A DNA stretch of 64,000 nucleotides from Cyclospora cayetanensis (taxonomy: Eukaryota > Apicomplexa > Conoidasida > Eucoccidiorida > Eimeriidae), in contig NW_020312771.1 in assembly GCF_002999335.1 (NCBI RefSeq), positions 1 to 64,000 of the forward strand, written 5' to 3'. The position numbers were made by a program, and so were the translations under genes. Each line of letters starts with the position of its first letter. Positions within the stretch are counted from its first letter, which is position 1. The notes below the pieces were generated by a model. The model ran no database searches and was not told the origin of the DNA. It worked only from the letters and a program-made list of their open reading frames with translations. Below, piece after piece: positions 1-12,923 of the stretch.

Positions 1-350
1 CGCCAACTTTAACGGAGTTGGCAAATATGCCCATTTCATTTCATGATCCACTGATAGCACAGCTCAGGAAGCTGCTCAGTTACTCTTCACCCATGCCTGG
101 AAGATCAGTGGATTTCGTAAGACCATCATTGGGCGTAGGCATCTGTTGTTCGCAAAAGTGTTTTGTAGTGCCTTGATAACGTCTACATATTCATCGTAAT
201 GCCACCGCTTCGAACAAACCCGAGGCAGAGGAGCAGAGGAGTGCGCCATTCGCACTCTGATGCAGCATTTTCGACATTGCTCACAAAAGTCCTATATCTT
301 GGCTTGGTTTTGTACCCTTGGATTCACGGGTTTTATAGTAAATAAGCACA
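1..350 (+). pseudogene. Ty3/gypsy-type integrase remnant (element 1)
   Basis: Reading + strand frame 3 from about base 6 gives a degenerate integrase core: a 'GKYAHFIS' stretch (family form 'DRLTKxAHFIP'), then an 'AAQLLFTHAW' helix and a degraded 'GFRKTII' where the family has G-x-P-x-x-I-V-S-D-R-D. After about base 180 the sequence still resembles the region following the HPQTDGQTER motif, but with frame shifts. At least one in-frame stop and the loss of the S-D-R-D residues show that it is dead. It begins outside the window; its LTR lies at about 1.59-1.84 kb. Confidence 0.6.
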
Positions 351-1589
351 TTCGTGTACCCGTAAATTCCCTATATTCCTGCGGCACACTGAGGAGCCCC
401 TCTTCGATGCAGGCGTGGACCTGATAGTTCGGGGTCAGCAACCAACTCTATCGGAGGAGAGACTCAAAATACAGCGTACTCAAATACGCAAAGCTATGTG
501 AAAGACTCAAGAAAAACAAGCACGAAATCGTATTAGGCCGCGGCCGGCTACGTGTTTGGAGCTTGAATATTTGGGCTTGGTCAATCTGCAGGCTATTATA
601 GCTGCACTAGAAGGTGATAAGACAAAGATTCGGCCAAGTGGATAAAATCGTTTTCCATACCCGCACGAATCAATGCTCTTCCTAGCTTTATTGCTTGTCC
701 TAAAAATTGAAGGTGCTGCAGACTATGAATTGTAGGTTCTCAAAGAAATTTCAAAGGATTTCCGACATTCGCAAACTTTGCTGCGGAGAGAGCTGTAGGA
801 GTGGTGCATTTCGGAACTACTGAGCGCCGAGAACATAATAGCCGGGAATGTCTAGTGAGTTGTTGGTGAGGTACACTAGCCTACTGTTTGACGCATGAGC
901 AGTCACGAACTACCGTGCGTGCAAGAGACTTTGCGGCTCTGTTCGGTTGACAATGCTAGTCTTTATGAACGGTCCTCCTCGCGTTAACTGACTCCTGCCC
1001 GCTCCCGCTCCCAGCTTATGTTATCCCTGAAATAGCTACCTTTATCTATGAATATTGCTTGAGAGGTGTCAGTGTTTCTCTGCAATCACGTCAATGCACA
1101 GGCTCTCTTAGATATGCTGTTCTCACACGCTTCCTTATGCTTCTTGCGGAGCTTTGAGTCAATTTTGCAGCAAGCACCGGCTATACCGGCATGCGAACAT
1201 TTTTTATGCGGTAGCGAGGCACTGCTTAACTACTGTGCATTTCCTCTCCACATCCTTTACTTGTTTTTTGTTAGATCGTAGCAGGAGGCCCACACATCTC
1301 AGTGCTCCGATGATAGTGAGCATTCGCACCGTCGCGGTCGTCTTATTCTGGGCCCACATTCGTTGATGACGAGTGTGTATATTTCTTCCAGTTCATTGCA
1401 GTTTAGCTGTATGTGCTTTCCTCACTTGCACTGTGTTCGCGTTTCTGCCTGCACGGGAAGTGGCAAAAAGACGCGAACTCTGCGTGACCCTACATGCAGC
1501 TGCTCTCGACCTACAGCTACGGAACAGGAAGGTGCGTTCTTTGAAATGGGTGAGGAAGAAAATGTCTTTGGCTATGGTACACCTAATTA

Positions 1590-1840
1590 CTTTCTACCAC
1601 ACTAATTTTATTTGACTGCAAATTAACAAGCAATCGACTATTTGGTTTTGGTGTATCTGCTTGTACCTTTTCTTGTTGTAGAGCTCTGTTAGCTGCAAAC
1701 AAGAAGATGCTATGTTGTCTGCGTGAGCGCTAGATGCTCTTTAGTAGCAGTTGTGCATGCTTAGAGTCTAAGAGGGTGCAGCTATGCTCACCTGAGCCAT
1801 CCCTCTTGTCTTGTTTCTGGTACTCCGAGTGCACGAACAG
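1590..1840 (+). repeat. 3' LTR of element 1
   Basis: This stretch aligns by eye with the LTRs at 22.3, 27.5, 44.0-44.3 and 49.5-49.8 kb. The best conserved parts are an AT-rich start with a 'CTACACTA'-like word, a central 'TGTTGTCT' word, and 'AGGGTGCAGC.ATGC' followed by 'CC.TC..TCTTGTC' shared with the copy at 44.0-44.3 kb. The 200 bases before it (about 1.28-1.55 kb) match the sequence before the LTRs at 27.3 and 44.4 kb, so that stretch is the 3' untranslated part of the same family. Boundaries are good to about 20 bases. Confidence 0.55.
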
Positions 1841-1859
1841 GCTGGAGTTCCTTTAAAGT

Positions 1860-3286
1860 TACCCTATACCTTTAACTAAGCGTGCATCGGGTCTGGAGTG
1901 AAATGTCTCCTTTCGCCGAGCTGGGGCACAATATGGAGCTTAGGCTGCTACAAGTAAACTGCAGCATGAATTACAGAAAGTAAAGGCTCTATCGAGTGGG
2001 CTCATCAAACAGGATCATCTGCCGAACTAGAACTCAGGATTAAAGAAAGGAAAAGAAGCCTCCTATTCCTGATTCGGCCCCAGGTAGTTATTTTGGTTTT
2101 TTGGCACTGCGTCGTACCTACGGACTTCCAGCACCTTTTTGTTGCATATACTATTTAGTCTGACTAGTGACAGTCTGTATTCCTAGGCATTATCCAGTCA
2201 GAGCTTGGGGGAAGGTGCATACGTATACTGCACTTGCACTCAGGATACAGCTATAGGTGCACGAGGTGACGACAGAATCAATTCGGTAGCAAGGAGTTGA
2301 ATCAGATGCAAAGCAAGAATGGTTAGTACTGCCTGTAAATGGACTACTAGCTTATACAAAACGTGCAGTTCCTTTACTCCAAATGTGTGCGTACAAACGA
2401 CGCATCCCACAGAAGGACGGATGACTCTTTCGTTCGATACAATACAATGCATGGCCAATAAAAATAGCTGTGTATCTCTAGAGCATTCATTGTTTTGCAT
2501 TTATTTAGGCTATGTCTGGGCTGGTGCTCCTTCTTTCGACGGTGCTGCTGCAGACGGCCATCCTCACTTCGTTTGAGACAAATGCCTTGTGTGTGGGTGT
2601 GGCACTGCTTGCCCTATACCCTGATAATTGCAAAATCTTCCGCATATCATAGAGATCTTGGCGCCTAATGAATGTTATATACTTGCTGGACATACGGAGT
2701 GGCCGAGGCTATTATTAATGGCCGCAATAAGCTGCAGCCTGCCTGCAGCTGTGTTGTGCCTAGTCATGCCAGGGGGTGTTACGTGTTTGGTGTCGCCCGT
2801 TCCTAGCCCTTTGGTGTGTATATCAAGTTAATAATATAAACCGCTGGTCTATATTGTTTCGAGGTCTGTAACTTGGAGCATTGCATATCTACCCCTTCCT
2901 CTCGCCTTGCTGTTCCCGATCTTCCTCCTGTGGTGTGTCGCACGACCCTCCGGTGAAGCCTGCAATGCACAGAACTTAGGCAAGCTGCCCGGTACCCCTT
3001 GTAGTGCAGAAAGCTATAGCATTCTGGTCGCATCTGACTTGGACACCATTAGGATTACACTTCTAATCCTAAGTCAATGCTCCCCAGGCGCCCCCAGCTG
3101 CTCGGTACAAGTGACCAACTGAGGTCCTGCAGTGGAATAAGAAGGTGCAGCTGGAAACCGCAGCCACTTGCTAACGCAGCACTTGGCTGTATACCTGCGG
3201 CGGGCTCTCGGTGGCCCCGCCCTGGACTGCGCCTCTCCGTTCCACTCCTACTACTCTGCATCACGATTGTCTTTGCCCCAGCAGCT
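1860..3286. other. No gene seen
   Basis: Only short open frames with no recognisable content. The last 150 bases are probably the 5' untranslated region and promoter of the glycerol-3-phosphate dehydrogenase gene; no motif stands out. Confidence 0.5.
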
Positions 3287-6200
3287 ATGGAAGCCTTTCT
3301 TCGACCGGCCTCCGGGTACCCCGCACTTCTTCAAGCGCTGCAACGGGGACCCCTCAAAGTGAGCTCGCAGACCTTCTTTGCGCCTGGGGATGGCTTCCTC
3401 TGTGACAATTTCCTGCTTTCATTCATCTCATCCCGGGGCCATGTCCGGTACCGTTGAAGAGGGGAGTTATTGAGTAGACCATCAGCGTGGTAGGATCTTA
3501 TATGGCGGTCAGTTGTATCTACTGTCCAATATGCGGTACATGCAAGCCTCTGAACTGCACTGGGCCCTTAGGAAGACTAGCAAAGTACAGTGGCGGCTAT
3601 TCCTATGGCACCGCTGATTCACGCTTTTTCATTATTTATCCATGCTCTGGGAGGAAACAATATCACAACTTGAGACCGTGTAACCGTGTGCCTTCGTTCG
3701 GCCTCGTTAACAGGCTTACGGTGTTGTCGTTTTGCGTTCTCTTATCGTTAGTGTCACGTAGGATCATGCCTTGCCGGAAACCCGCCGGCTTTTCCTTATA
3801 CTACCGCCAGACTTCTCCATCAATAATGTTGTGTCGCGTCTCCTCAGGTTTCTTTAGTGGGATCGGGAAACTGGGGGACTGCAGTGGGCAAAATCGTGGC
3901 GATGAACGCGAAGGACTCGCACATTTTCCATTCGGATGTCAGGCAGTGCCTTTAATTACGCAGCGCACTGCGTTGTACACGCCCTACACGCTTAGGTTTT
4001 GAGTACTTGAACTGAGTGGACTGCAGGGGCTTTCTCTTTTCCTGCATAATGTAATGTAATTTGCATCGTATATCTGTTTCCAGAAGCCCCCGGACAGAGT
4101 GCATACCTCAGGTACCGGGGGACTTTCTCTCTGAATGCCCTTACTGTTGCCTTCTTTCTGTGTCAACGTGTCCGCCTGCTTTCTAATGCTGCTTCTCCTC
4201 CTCATTTTCGTTTGTGCGAATTCTCTAGGTACGCATGTGGGTATTCGAAGAGGAGTGTGAGGGGCGCAAGCTGAGCGAGTGGATCAACAAGCACCACGAA
4301 AATAGAAAATATCTACCAGGTTTTCAGCTTCCCACGAACCTTCGTGCCATCCCATCCCTTACGGAAGCCTGCAAGGAGGCCGACCTCCTCATCTTCGTCA
4401 TGCCCCATCAGTTCATCGAGGTGACAATCAAAACCAAAAAACAACTACCCCTTTCTTCGTTTTCCCCTTTTCTGACAATTTGAGTCATCCGTCCTCGTTT
4501 CGCTCCTACGTTTTCCACTGTTTCGGTGTTCCTGTCCTTGTACACCCTTCGCCGTCTATGATGTGCCAGTATCTTGTGTTGGCTTCTCTGTACAACGGGC
4601 ACGGTGCACATGCAAATGCGTTAGTTCACTTGTGTTATTTTTGTTATTCTGCGCCCTAGCCATAGAGCGCTGCAACTACCCTGCTGTTTGTCGATTTGTA
4701 CCTGTGGTGGCATTCATTCAACCAAGAAACAGTTGTTTCTTCTGGTTGTGGATGAATAATTTGTGTTCAGAAAACCTGTTACGAGCTCAAGAAAGCGCAG
4801 CTGCTACCGCCCCATGCAAGGGCGATTTCTCTCATCAAGGGCCTTGGAGTCAAGAAGGGATGGCCCATTACCTTAACGCATGAGATTGGTAATATTCTGG
4901 AGTTGCCCAAGCCTTGCATCCTCTCTGGTAGGTAAATAGAGGATACTTTTACAGTCTGGTGGGCACATTAGACGTCGCTTTGTTCCCGTTCCCCTCTCGG
5001 TGATTTTTCTCTCCTAACAAATTCATGTTTCCCTGGGCGGTTGCGCTTTCTGCCCTCCTCTTATCTTCGAATCATTCCAGAAACGGTTGCTGGCCTGATC
5101 TCGATCCACTGTGTTTCCTTTTCCGATTTTCGCCCCCTATTCTTCCCAAATTTTGTGTATAAGCTTGTAACCTCGCTTTCGCCTTTTTTGTATGCGACTA
5201 GGTGCGAATGTTGCTAATGACGTTGCTGCTGAAAATTTCGCTGAAGCAACAATTGGGCATCCAGAAGGCGAAGCAGAGACTGCTGCACTCTGGCAGCTCC
5301 TTTTCGACAGGCCAAACTTCAAAGTCAATGTGCTTCCGGACGTTGACGGGGTGGAGGTGAGGAAGGGTTGTTGCGTATGCACTGGTAATTGCTGTTAAGG
5401 GGACTATTGCCTGGAAACTCGCTGCTTCTCCAATTCGGCCTCGTTGATAGCATAGCACAGATTGGACCATCCTTCATGTTGTCGCCTACTGCGTCCGGTC
5501 TTCGAGACAGTATAAACCTAGTTCTGATGTGGCACACTACTTTTCTGGGTGTTTACTTGCCCCATTCTTTGTTGGCGCCAGCCGTAGACTGTTGCCACGG
5601 CCTCGGCTGCTGCTTCTGGATGGCAGACACACCCCATTTAGTACAGCCTTTCGAGGTGTACGCGTCTATTTTGTGCTTATATGTGTATGCGCCTGGTGGT
5701 TGCGAAGGTTTGTGGGGCCTTAAAGAATGTGGTGGCGGTTGCTGGCGGCATCTGTGAAGGAATGGGTCAGGGAACAAATGCGAAGGCAGCAATCCTCAGA
5801 CTTGGCGTTGAGGAAATGAAGACCTTCATTATGCTCTTCTTTGGGGGGCTTCTAGCGGTAACTTACGAACCACTAATGCGCATGCTTTTTCCAGAGCACA
5901 TAGTTTTTGTATTTTACCGTTTCTGCTTTTATATTGGGATCTACGGCTGATTCATGAACCGTGGCGTGCAGTAGTTGTATGCATGTGCAGGTACAGGTTT
6001 GTGATTGGTCCTCGAAGGGTGCTTTCGCCATTGGGTCTAGCCTAGCCTACTACGGGCATCTGTTACCAACTTCTGAACTGTGTCGTTGCTTACGCGTTGT
6101 GGGTTGCACAATATGTTTCTGTAACATCTGCCATCAGTTGCTGCACCACTTAGGGGTGCCCTGTGCATACTTTATCTCCTCAAATGCGCGGAAGGGCCTG

Positions 6201-7272
6201 AAAGGGCCACTATTAGAATCTACCTTCCCCTTGTCTTTCTCTTCCACCTCTTACGCACTTTCAGATCTGTTGCCCGTGCTTCCGCTGCAGGACACTCTGT
6301 ATGACAGTGCGGGGTATGCCGACGTAATAACGACTGCCTTTGGAGGGCGCAACGCCCGCGTGTCCGCAGAATTCGTGCGGCAGGGCGGTAAAAAAAATTG
6401 GGACCAGCTGGAGAGCGAAATGCTAGCTGGGCAGAAATTGCAAGTGAGGAGCAGGGGAAGGGCAGCAAGGCAGACGAATGTGCCATTGACTTTGGCATTG
6501 AAATGGAATGCTTACTGGTTTCATGGCTGCCACTCCTGTGTGACTTTCTCGTCATTTTCCCCGCTAGTTGTCTCACCCCTTTAACCTCCTGGTGTGTGTC
6601 CGCCTCATCGCATGTTGTACACTGTGCGCTACATATTTGGGGCGATTCTACTCGCTACCGAATTTGCATCGAGCCGTGCCCTCTTGCAATTCAGCCCGTT
6701 CGCCCTACACAACCGTATCACAGTCTTTCGAGGATTTGTAGTAGCCAACACGAGCGTCTTCGAACGTATCCATTCTGTTTGTATGATAACACTCTAGGAC
6801 ATGCCTGTTGCATCATGCCCTATGTGTCCTTACATATGTTTAGGGCCCCGCAACGCTTGAACTGGTGGCGGAGGTGGTGCGTACCAACAAAGTAGAGCAT
6901 TTGTTCCCACTCTTCATGGCAACACATGCTGTAGCGTTTCAGGGAGCAGATCCCCAGCTGATCCTCGATGTTTTTCGTACTTCCCAGCCCCGTACTATTC
7001 AAAAAGTGGACGACTGTGTTAAACTGAAAATGCCTACGGCTATAAAGGAAGCTAGGACGAAAATTGCTGCACGGATCATGATGGCCAGGGGGAACAGCTC
7101 CCACCACACTGCATATCACAGTTCCCATTCTGCCCTCCATGGAGGACAGCATGAGACTATTTGTGAAGGCACACGTGAGGGCATCCATGAATCCGTCGGT
7201 GGATCCCCTCAGGAGGGCTCGGGAAGGTCTCATCCGACGACCAGCCGAGAGGCTACGCATGGAATCTCGTAA
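3287..7272 (+). CDS. GPDH: Glycerol-3-phosphate dehydrogenase (NAD+)
   Basis: Interconverts dihydroxyacetone phosphate and sn-glycerol 3-phosphate using NAD(H), supplying glycerolipid synthesis and redox balance. Traced exons: 3287-3358, 3848-3937, 4229-4420, 4771-4927, 5202-5356, 5708-5857, 6291-6443 and 6844-7272. All junctions keep phase; every intron is phase 0 except the fourth (phase 1). Seen: the Rossmann motif GSGNWG (about residues 29-34), the '[10 protein letters not shown]' strand after the first loop, 'LIFVMPHQF', the substrate-site lysines in 'SLIKG' (about K141) and 'CGALKN' (about K228), and 'FGGRN' (about 290-293). No targeting sequence is evident, so it is probably cytosolic. 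The family core ends near residue 373. The last exon then runs about 90 further residues rich in His, Ser and Gly, with no known counterpart; an unseen intron there would shorten it. The start at 3287 is chosen because it splices in phase directly onto the Rossmann strand. Confidence 0.9.
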
Positions 7273-8700
7273 ATCTCCAGATGGGTGCGAGGTTGACGCG
7301 GCAGATACCACTGTACAGGCAGAGCTCAGTTGTGCAAGGGTATAACATTGCTTTCGAAGGAAGTGCAAAAAAGCAGCAGAACGATGGAAGCCCCGGACCA
7401 TGTTAACAGTGCCATTATGTACCTCTCCAAGTCTCGCCGTGCCTCAGTCCGTCCAGAGGGCCCTCAGTTTTGTGATTCCGCGCGAGCAGTTGCACCGTGC
7501 CAAATTATATGCTTTAGTGTATACTTTTACGCAGTATCACTTCACCATTCTTGATAGGGGACAGTGAACAGCTTCTGTCATGATGGATACATTGCAATTG
7601 CACATGGGGCACCAGACTTCACAGCCGACGCTGGCCTCTTACTTGTAGATGCTGGCTCATTCGCACCAGCTTCTGCGCAGAATGTGACAATTTATTCCGG
7701 GGGCCTTGGCACATGCCGTCGCAGCCATCTCCTCCGGCGCCCACACTATCAAAGGTTAAGGGCTTTCACCCCTTACCCCTGCACCGGTCCGCTGCTGCGC
7801 GCCTCTTCAGACGAGGTCGAGGGCCCTAGAAATTCCAGGGGATGCGGGTTTGCGGGCTGCTGATACATGAAAGGGAATGGGCAGTCCTACTTGTCCTTCA
7901 GCTAAAACGCAGCAACGATTTCTGTGCAGTCCTTCCAGGAGTCTTTAATGTAGAGCATGAGGCTCCGAAGTGAAATATGCGGGACCCAGTGTTCAGCTCT
8001 AAGTGCTCCGGATCAAAACTGCTAGATAGGCGATTATGCATATTGGAGCGGGCCTTAAAGAGTGCAGTTTTACCACCAATTTCGCGCTGCCTCCTCGCAG
8101 CACCCAAATACCTGGCTCCTAGTTGGGGTTCTATTAGCCAAAGGGATGTACAGGTAAACTGTGTTGGTTGGGGTTCATGTGGAACGTCGTGGCCACCCAA
8201 CTTTTACGGGCTGCGCGTCGCAATTCGCGCCATGTTGCGTAGCTAATTGTGTTGGCAGGCATACACTGCTCCTGTGGGCCAGCCCACCCACTGGCTTGAG
8301 TGGGGAGGGCTTGCGATTTACGGAAACGAAAGAGGCTAGCTCAGATAATGCAGATAGTGAGGAATAGTTGCACTTCTCCGCGTGCGCAGCGCAAGTGCTG
8401 ACAGTCGAACGGAATGGCATCAGCGGAGCACACAGCGTAGGCGAATTACTCTGGAAGCTAAGCATCATTCACCTGAAAGCTGCCGTAATGTGGGCGCTGG
8501 ATGATTAGTCCTGCAAGAGGCTAGCAAAGACATCCTCCTGAGGTGCCTGGTAGCTCGAGTGTCCCAAATACATGCCGCCGACAGTCGCCGATTGCCACGT
8601 CATGAGCACCGCAAAAGGAGAGCATCCAAGCACCTCGGTAGCTAATTCGATTGGCGGCTTTTGTTTGAATAAAATGACGGCTTAGAGATACGGATCCCTA
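7273..8700. other. No gene seen
   Basis: Probable 3' flank of the GPDH gene followed by anonymous sequence with only short overlapping open frames on both strands. Confidence 0.5.
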
Positions 8701-8707
8701 TCTGATG

Positions 8708-9600
8708 TTAGTTCAATATGAGCTTCTGGAAGAGAGTCAGAGGGTTGGCCGTCAATTCGCCATTAGCCGCAAGACCCACAGCAAATATCAATGGCACCAT
8801 GCCGTAATGCAGTGTTGGGTGTAGCCATTTTTGCCACATGTGCGAACAGTAGTTCCAACCCTGCAGAAAATAACCCAGCACAGCAAGCAAAGTAAGGGAA
8901 TTTAAGCCTTAAAAAGGAAAAGGGAGGCGTTGGCATCGAATAGGTTGCAGTAGTACATCAATATTTGTGCGAAATTACGCATGACCAACAGCGTATTCTG
9001 TGATACATGGGCAAAAAAGACACAAAAATCCAGACCGGAAGAACACTGGCAGCACCCCCTAGCAATACCTTGCATGCAATGCCGCCACTCATGCATAGGC
9101 AGGAGCCACGTGAGAGCTCGGCAGTGGCCAGCTTCACTGGAAACTAGAGTGATACATAGCACACCAACGAGGCAGACAGTATGCGTCAGGGTCTGTGTAA
9201 GAGTTACACTGAAGATCTTGAGGGTATCACAAATAATTATAAGCAGCAAACGAAGAGCTAGATGGCGATTTCTGCACGGTGGCTGGACTACTGGGAGGAC
9301 AAAGAAGTACAAGGCTCTCACCATGGACACCCTATCATCCACAGAGTCTTTGCTGAGTGCTGCTCCCATTGTGAGAACAAGGAATTGGGAGAAGTCGTTG
9401 AAACCGTGGAAAAGACCTTGCAGTTTGCTGCAAGGGCCTTTTAAAGAGGCGTCTGAATTGGCCCTAGCTCCCAGTATTTGATACCGGATGTAGCATCTAA
9501 TGGCTTTTACTGGGTAAAGAGCAGCCCAACATGACGATTCACTCAGGAAGGATCGAAAGCATACATGCATGGGCCCCGACAAAACAGGGCATGCATGCAT
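8708..9600 (-). CDS. Possible multi-span membrane protein
   Basis: A 232-codon open frame (9600 to 8902, minus strand) carries several hydrophobic stretches, such as 'ALYFFVLPVV', 'LALRLLLIIICD' and 'VCLVGVLCITLV'. It is followed after a short gap by a second hydrophobic frame (about 8890 to 8708) behind a good pyrimidine-rich acceptor ending 'TTTTCTGCAG'. The length exceeds what is common by chance at this base composition, and nothing else explains the region. I could not find a convincing donor between the two parts and recognise no family. It may be part of a real, intron-rich gene or a chance frame. Confidence 0.25.
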
Positions 9601-9936
9601 TCAGGGCCTGAGGATCTGCAGGCGCTTCTGAGGGAAAAAGTTCGTGCACATTTCTTTCTAAATTCAAAACTAGAACTATTTTGGCAGCAGAGTATCAGCC
9701 GTCGAGCTGTTATAGAGGGAGATGGGCTCAACTGCATAGACGTAGCGTAATGCATTCCCCTGTTGACTTTCTTTTTCTTCCAAGACTGTATATGATTTTT
9801 ATGCACGACCAGGAGCTGCTCTAACGAATTTCGAGCGCTGGCGCTGCAGTTTTAGTCAAAGCGTTGTTCGGTTCCCTTCTGTACAGCTGGTGCACGCTTT
9901 CCGTGCACCTCCTACTGGTACCTGCACAGCAACAGC

Positions 9937-11359
9937 ATGCACAGTATCCATGAAAAAATGACTGGGCCAGCCGGCATTGTGGTAATCGGCTGTATAAATT
10001 CCGACATTGTGGCTTTCGTCTCACATCTCCCCCACGCCGGTGAAACGGTGTTCTCCAGCCCGCTAGAGGTGCATTTTGGAGGGAAAGGAGCCAACCAGGC
10101 TGCACAGGTTGCCCTTCTCTTGCAAAGTCGCAGTACAAAAAAAGGGCAAGAGGGCCACCAGTGTGCATTGGGTGATGCAAAACAAGTTTATCCAGGTCAA
10201 CCATTCGGGCATGAGGACGCAGATGCACACGACCCAACTACTACACGAGGCAATACAACAAGCACGTGTGGTGTCGCGATGGTCGGAAGAGTTGGCAGAG
10301 ACACTGAGGGCTCGAGCTTTTTGCGTCATTTTTCCTCTCTTGATATTGATACACGAGGCGTGTCTGTCGACTCGCACACTCGCACGGGCACTGCTTTGGT
10401 CACGGTAGCCAAGGGTGGCGAGAATACCATTGCGTATGTGCCTGGAGCCAACGCATTCATGAGCAAGGAGCATCTCGCGGAGCAGCCCGTGCTATCGTAA
10501 TTGAACCCACCCTTCCTTTTGACTACCCTCAATCCTAACGTAGCTTATGAGTAGTAGGAGTACCCGGAACACCCACACTTGGCTGGGTCGTTGTGAACAA
10601 GCATTTGAAAGCTGCTTAGACCACCATGGAGGTGCACATTCAAGAATTCGGTAGGAATTGACCCATGGTTTGACATTGGCATGACGCGAATATACAGGGT
10701 CAGAATCACTTTGCGCATCTCGCTTTGGTTTGGTGTGCTGTAGGTTGCTGCAGGAGGCAAAGGTGGTAGTTTCGGAGAACGGGATTCCAGGAGAGGCTTC
10801 AGTAGAAGCTTTTCGCATTGCCAAGGGGGCTAATGCGCACGTATTAACCGTATTCACTCCAGCTCCAGTTGACCGCATCAATGCGGCGATCTGCTGCTTC
10901 ACAGATTTCCTCCTTTGCAACAGTGTCGAAGCTCAAGCACTCCTAAAACTGTGGGGTGACACAACTGATCTCAGCGAACCAACAAATGAAATGGACATGG
11001 CACGCCTCTTGCATGAACGCATGCTGTATACGGCTTCCCAATTTGCTCATGGAGCACGGGGCCTCGCTAATGTCATCATCACGCGGGGGGCTAACCCATG
11101 CGTCGTTTTCGCAAACGGGAAGGCTATGCAAGTGCCGGTGGCACAGCACGTTCCTAGTGAACTTGTGGTAGACACAACGGGTGCGGGTGATGCTTTCGCT
11201 GGAGCCTTCGCCTACTTTTTGCTACTGTCACCGAAGTCCCCGGAATTGGCTGTGTCGCGTGCAACATACGTGGCGGCGCAGTCGGTGACAAAAAACGGCG
11301 CAGCTGAAAGCTACGCTGGAAGAGGTGATCTTCCTGAGCATCTCTTCCGGAACGATTAA
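9937..11359 (+). CDS. Ribokinase (PfkB family)
   Basis: Phosphorylates ribose to ribose 5-phosphate with ATP. Two exons, 9937-10496 and 10744-11359, join in phase 2 (donor GTAATT, acceptor TAG) to give about 391 residues. Seen: the N-terminal strand 'GIVVIGCINSDIV', the substrate motif 'GGKGANQA' (about 48-55), the small-residue run 'VAMVGRVGRDTEG', 'TPAPVD' where the family has N-P-A-P, 'VIITRGA', and the ATP/anion-hole signature 'DTTGAGDAFAG' with the catalytic Asp at about 336. Between the substrate motif and 'VAMVGRVG' lies a polar loop of about 40 residues rich in Gln, His, Asp and Thr, absent from ordinary ribokinases. It is in frame and has no clear splice sites. The first ATG is used; a second lies seven codons on. 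Confidence 0.9.
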
Positions 11360-12923
11360 TTGGGAAATAGTCGTCTTAGCCAATGTTTTTTTGGTGATAG
11401 CTCTCAAACTCTTGAATACGCACCAAATTGTCCATTCAAAGGCACAATCGCACAGATAGACAAAAATTCAAGATTTACCATTTGTCTAGTAGTACCCAGC
11501 AAGTACAATATTATCAATCAGAAAATCGGCTCCGCCAACAGCAAGAATACCTGAGTTTCCCGTTGCAGTCCATGGTGAGATGAATTGTGAAATTTCTTGT
11601 CGTTACACTCTGGGATTGATTCCTCCCGCCGAGGAAAAAAAACCCACCACCACTTCCACCAAGTTGTGATGACGAGACACGAAAGAGTCCGCGATGTTGA
11701 TGCACGTTGTTGTTCCTTCTCCCATCAATGGGTTTGCCGGCAATGAGGAGGCTGCGCAGGCAATAGCAGTTTTATGCCCTGATTCAACTCAGGGTAAGGC
11801 ATCCAAAGGCAGCCTCTAAAACCAAAATTTTGCCAGCATACCAATGTTTCTGTTCTACAGATACAATAAAAGAAACGCCTTATGTGGCAATTCGCCTGGG
11901 AAGCTTGAGAAATGTTTGGCGCTGCTCCCCGTTTAATTCTAAACATCTGCCCACTGATGGCTTCTGGGATCACGAAATCAGTGTGCCACCTCTGAAAACA
12001 TTGAGCAACGGGATTTCACCAAGGAATTCATTTTCTGAACTGCGGAGGTCTTGTGCACGCGAACTACTTGCGGAATACACCCCTATTGAATTACGAAAGA
12101 CACATTATGAGCAAGTCACTCAAGGTAATTCGACGCATCGCGGCAGAAGTAGGTCGGGTAAAAGGTTCTTTGCAGTGCAAAAAAAACTTATTTTCCGGGT
12201 TTCTTTCGCAGCTGATGCCACGAGCCTCGGCGAAAAATCAGGCACCAAGCATTCCAAGCCGCGGCCGACAACCTGCAAATCGCTTCAGGTTGACATTTGT
12301 CCTTGCACTCACGTGGCAAACACAGTAATTCAAAAAAGTCACTATGGTTTGCATAAAAGCTGGTGTGAAATGAGAGGCTAACGAGTAGGCTGTTTATCTG
12401 AAGAGTAAAACTACACCTAGCGTTCCAAAGAGGTCTACGGCCACTGCACCCTTACGGAATGCAAAAATCCGCACTGGAGTTCGCCACTTGGAGGGCAAGT
12501 TGCATGCAGTTGAAGGAAACCAGCACTCCCGTAACTGCGACCTGCAAGATATTCCCTGTTGTCCAATTGCACGCATTTTGAAAGCATGCAGATGATCCCT
12601 AGCCACGCTACTCTTTCTTATTGCAAAATGCAACGCAGACGCCCCGAACAGTGGCCCCCGTAGCGGCAGTTCGCTACGCAGTTTATTATGAAGCAGTTCA
12701 TTCGTTACAGCAGGCGAATAATTACTGGGGCGGGCACCTGTCAGGTCACGGCCTTGCATGCGGCTGGCGACGCATGAAATTTCTCGTCATGGCCGAAAAC
12801 TGGCTTAGTTTGGCCACCTAACCGACATCTCGTTTCAGGCCTAAGGCCGCGAGACACAGTTGTACTAAAAACACTGACTCGAAATTATGAGGCAGGCTCC
12901 CAGACAATACTTAGCGAGCGAAA
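11360..12923. other. No clear gene between ribokinase and importin
   Basis: The longest frame is 183 codons at 11830-12381 (+), a polar protein with no recognised motif. Several shorter frames lie opposite it. I see no splice-consistent model, so it is not called as a gene. Confidence 0.4.

Noticed and set aside
3487..4002. 171-codon frame overlapping GPDH intron 1 and exon 2
   Set aside because: Different frame from the clear Rossmann exon 3848-3937; chance frame.
6838..6846. Telomere-like TTTAGGG word
   Set aside because: Single occurrence at a splice acceptor of GPDH; no tandem array.
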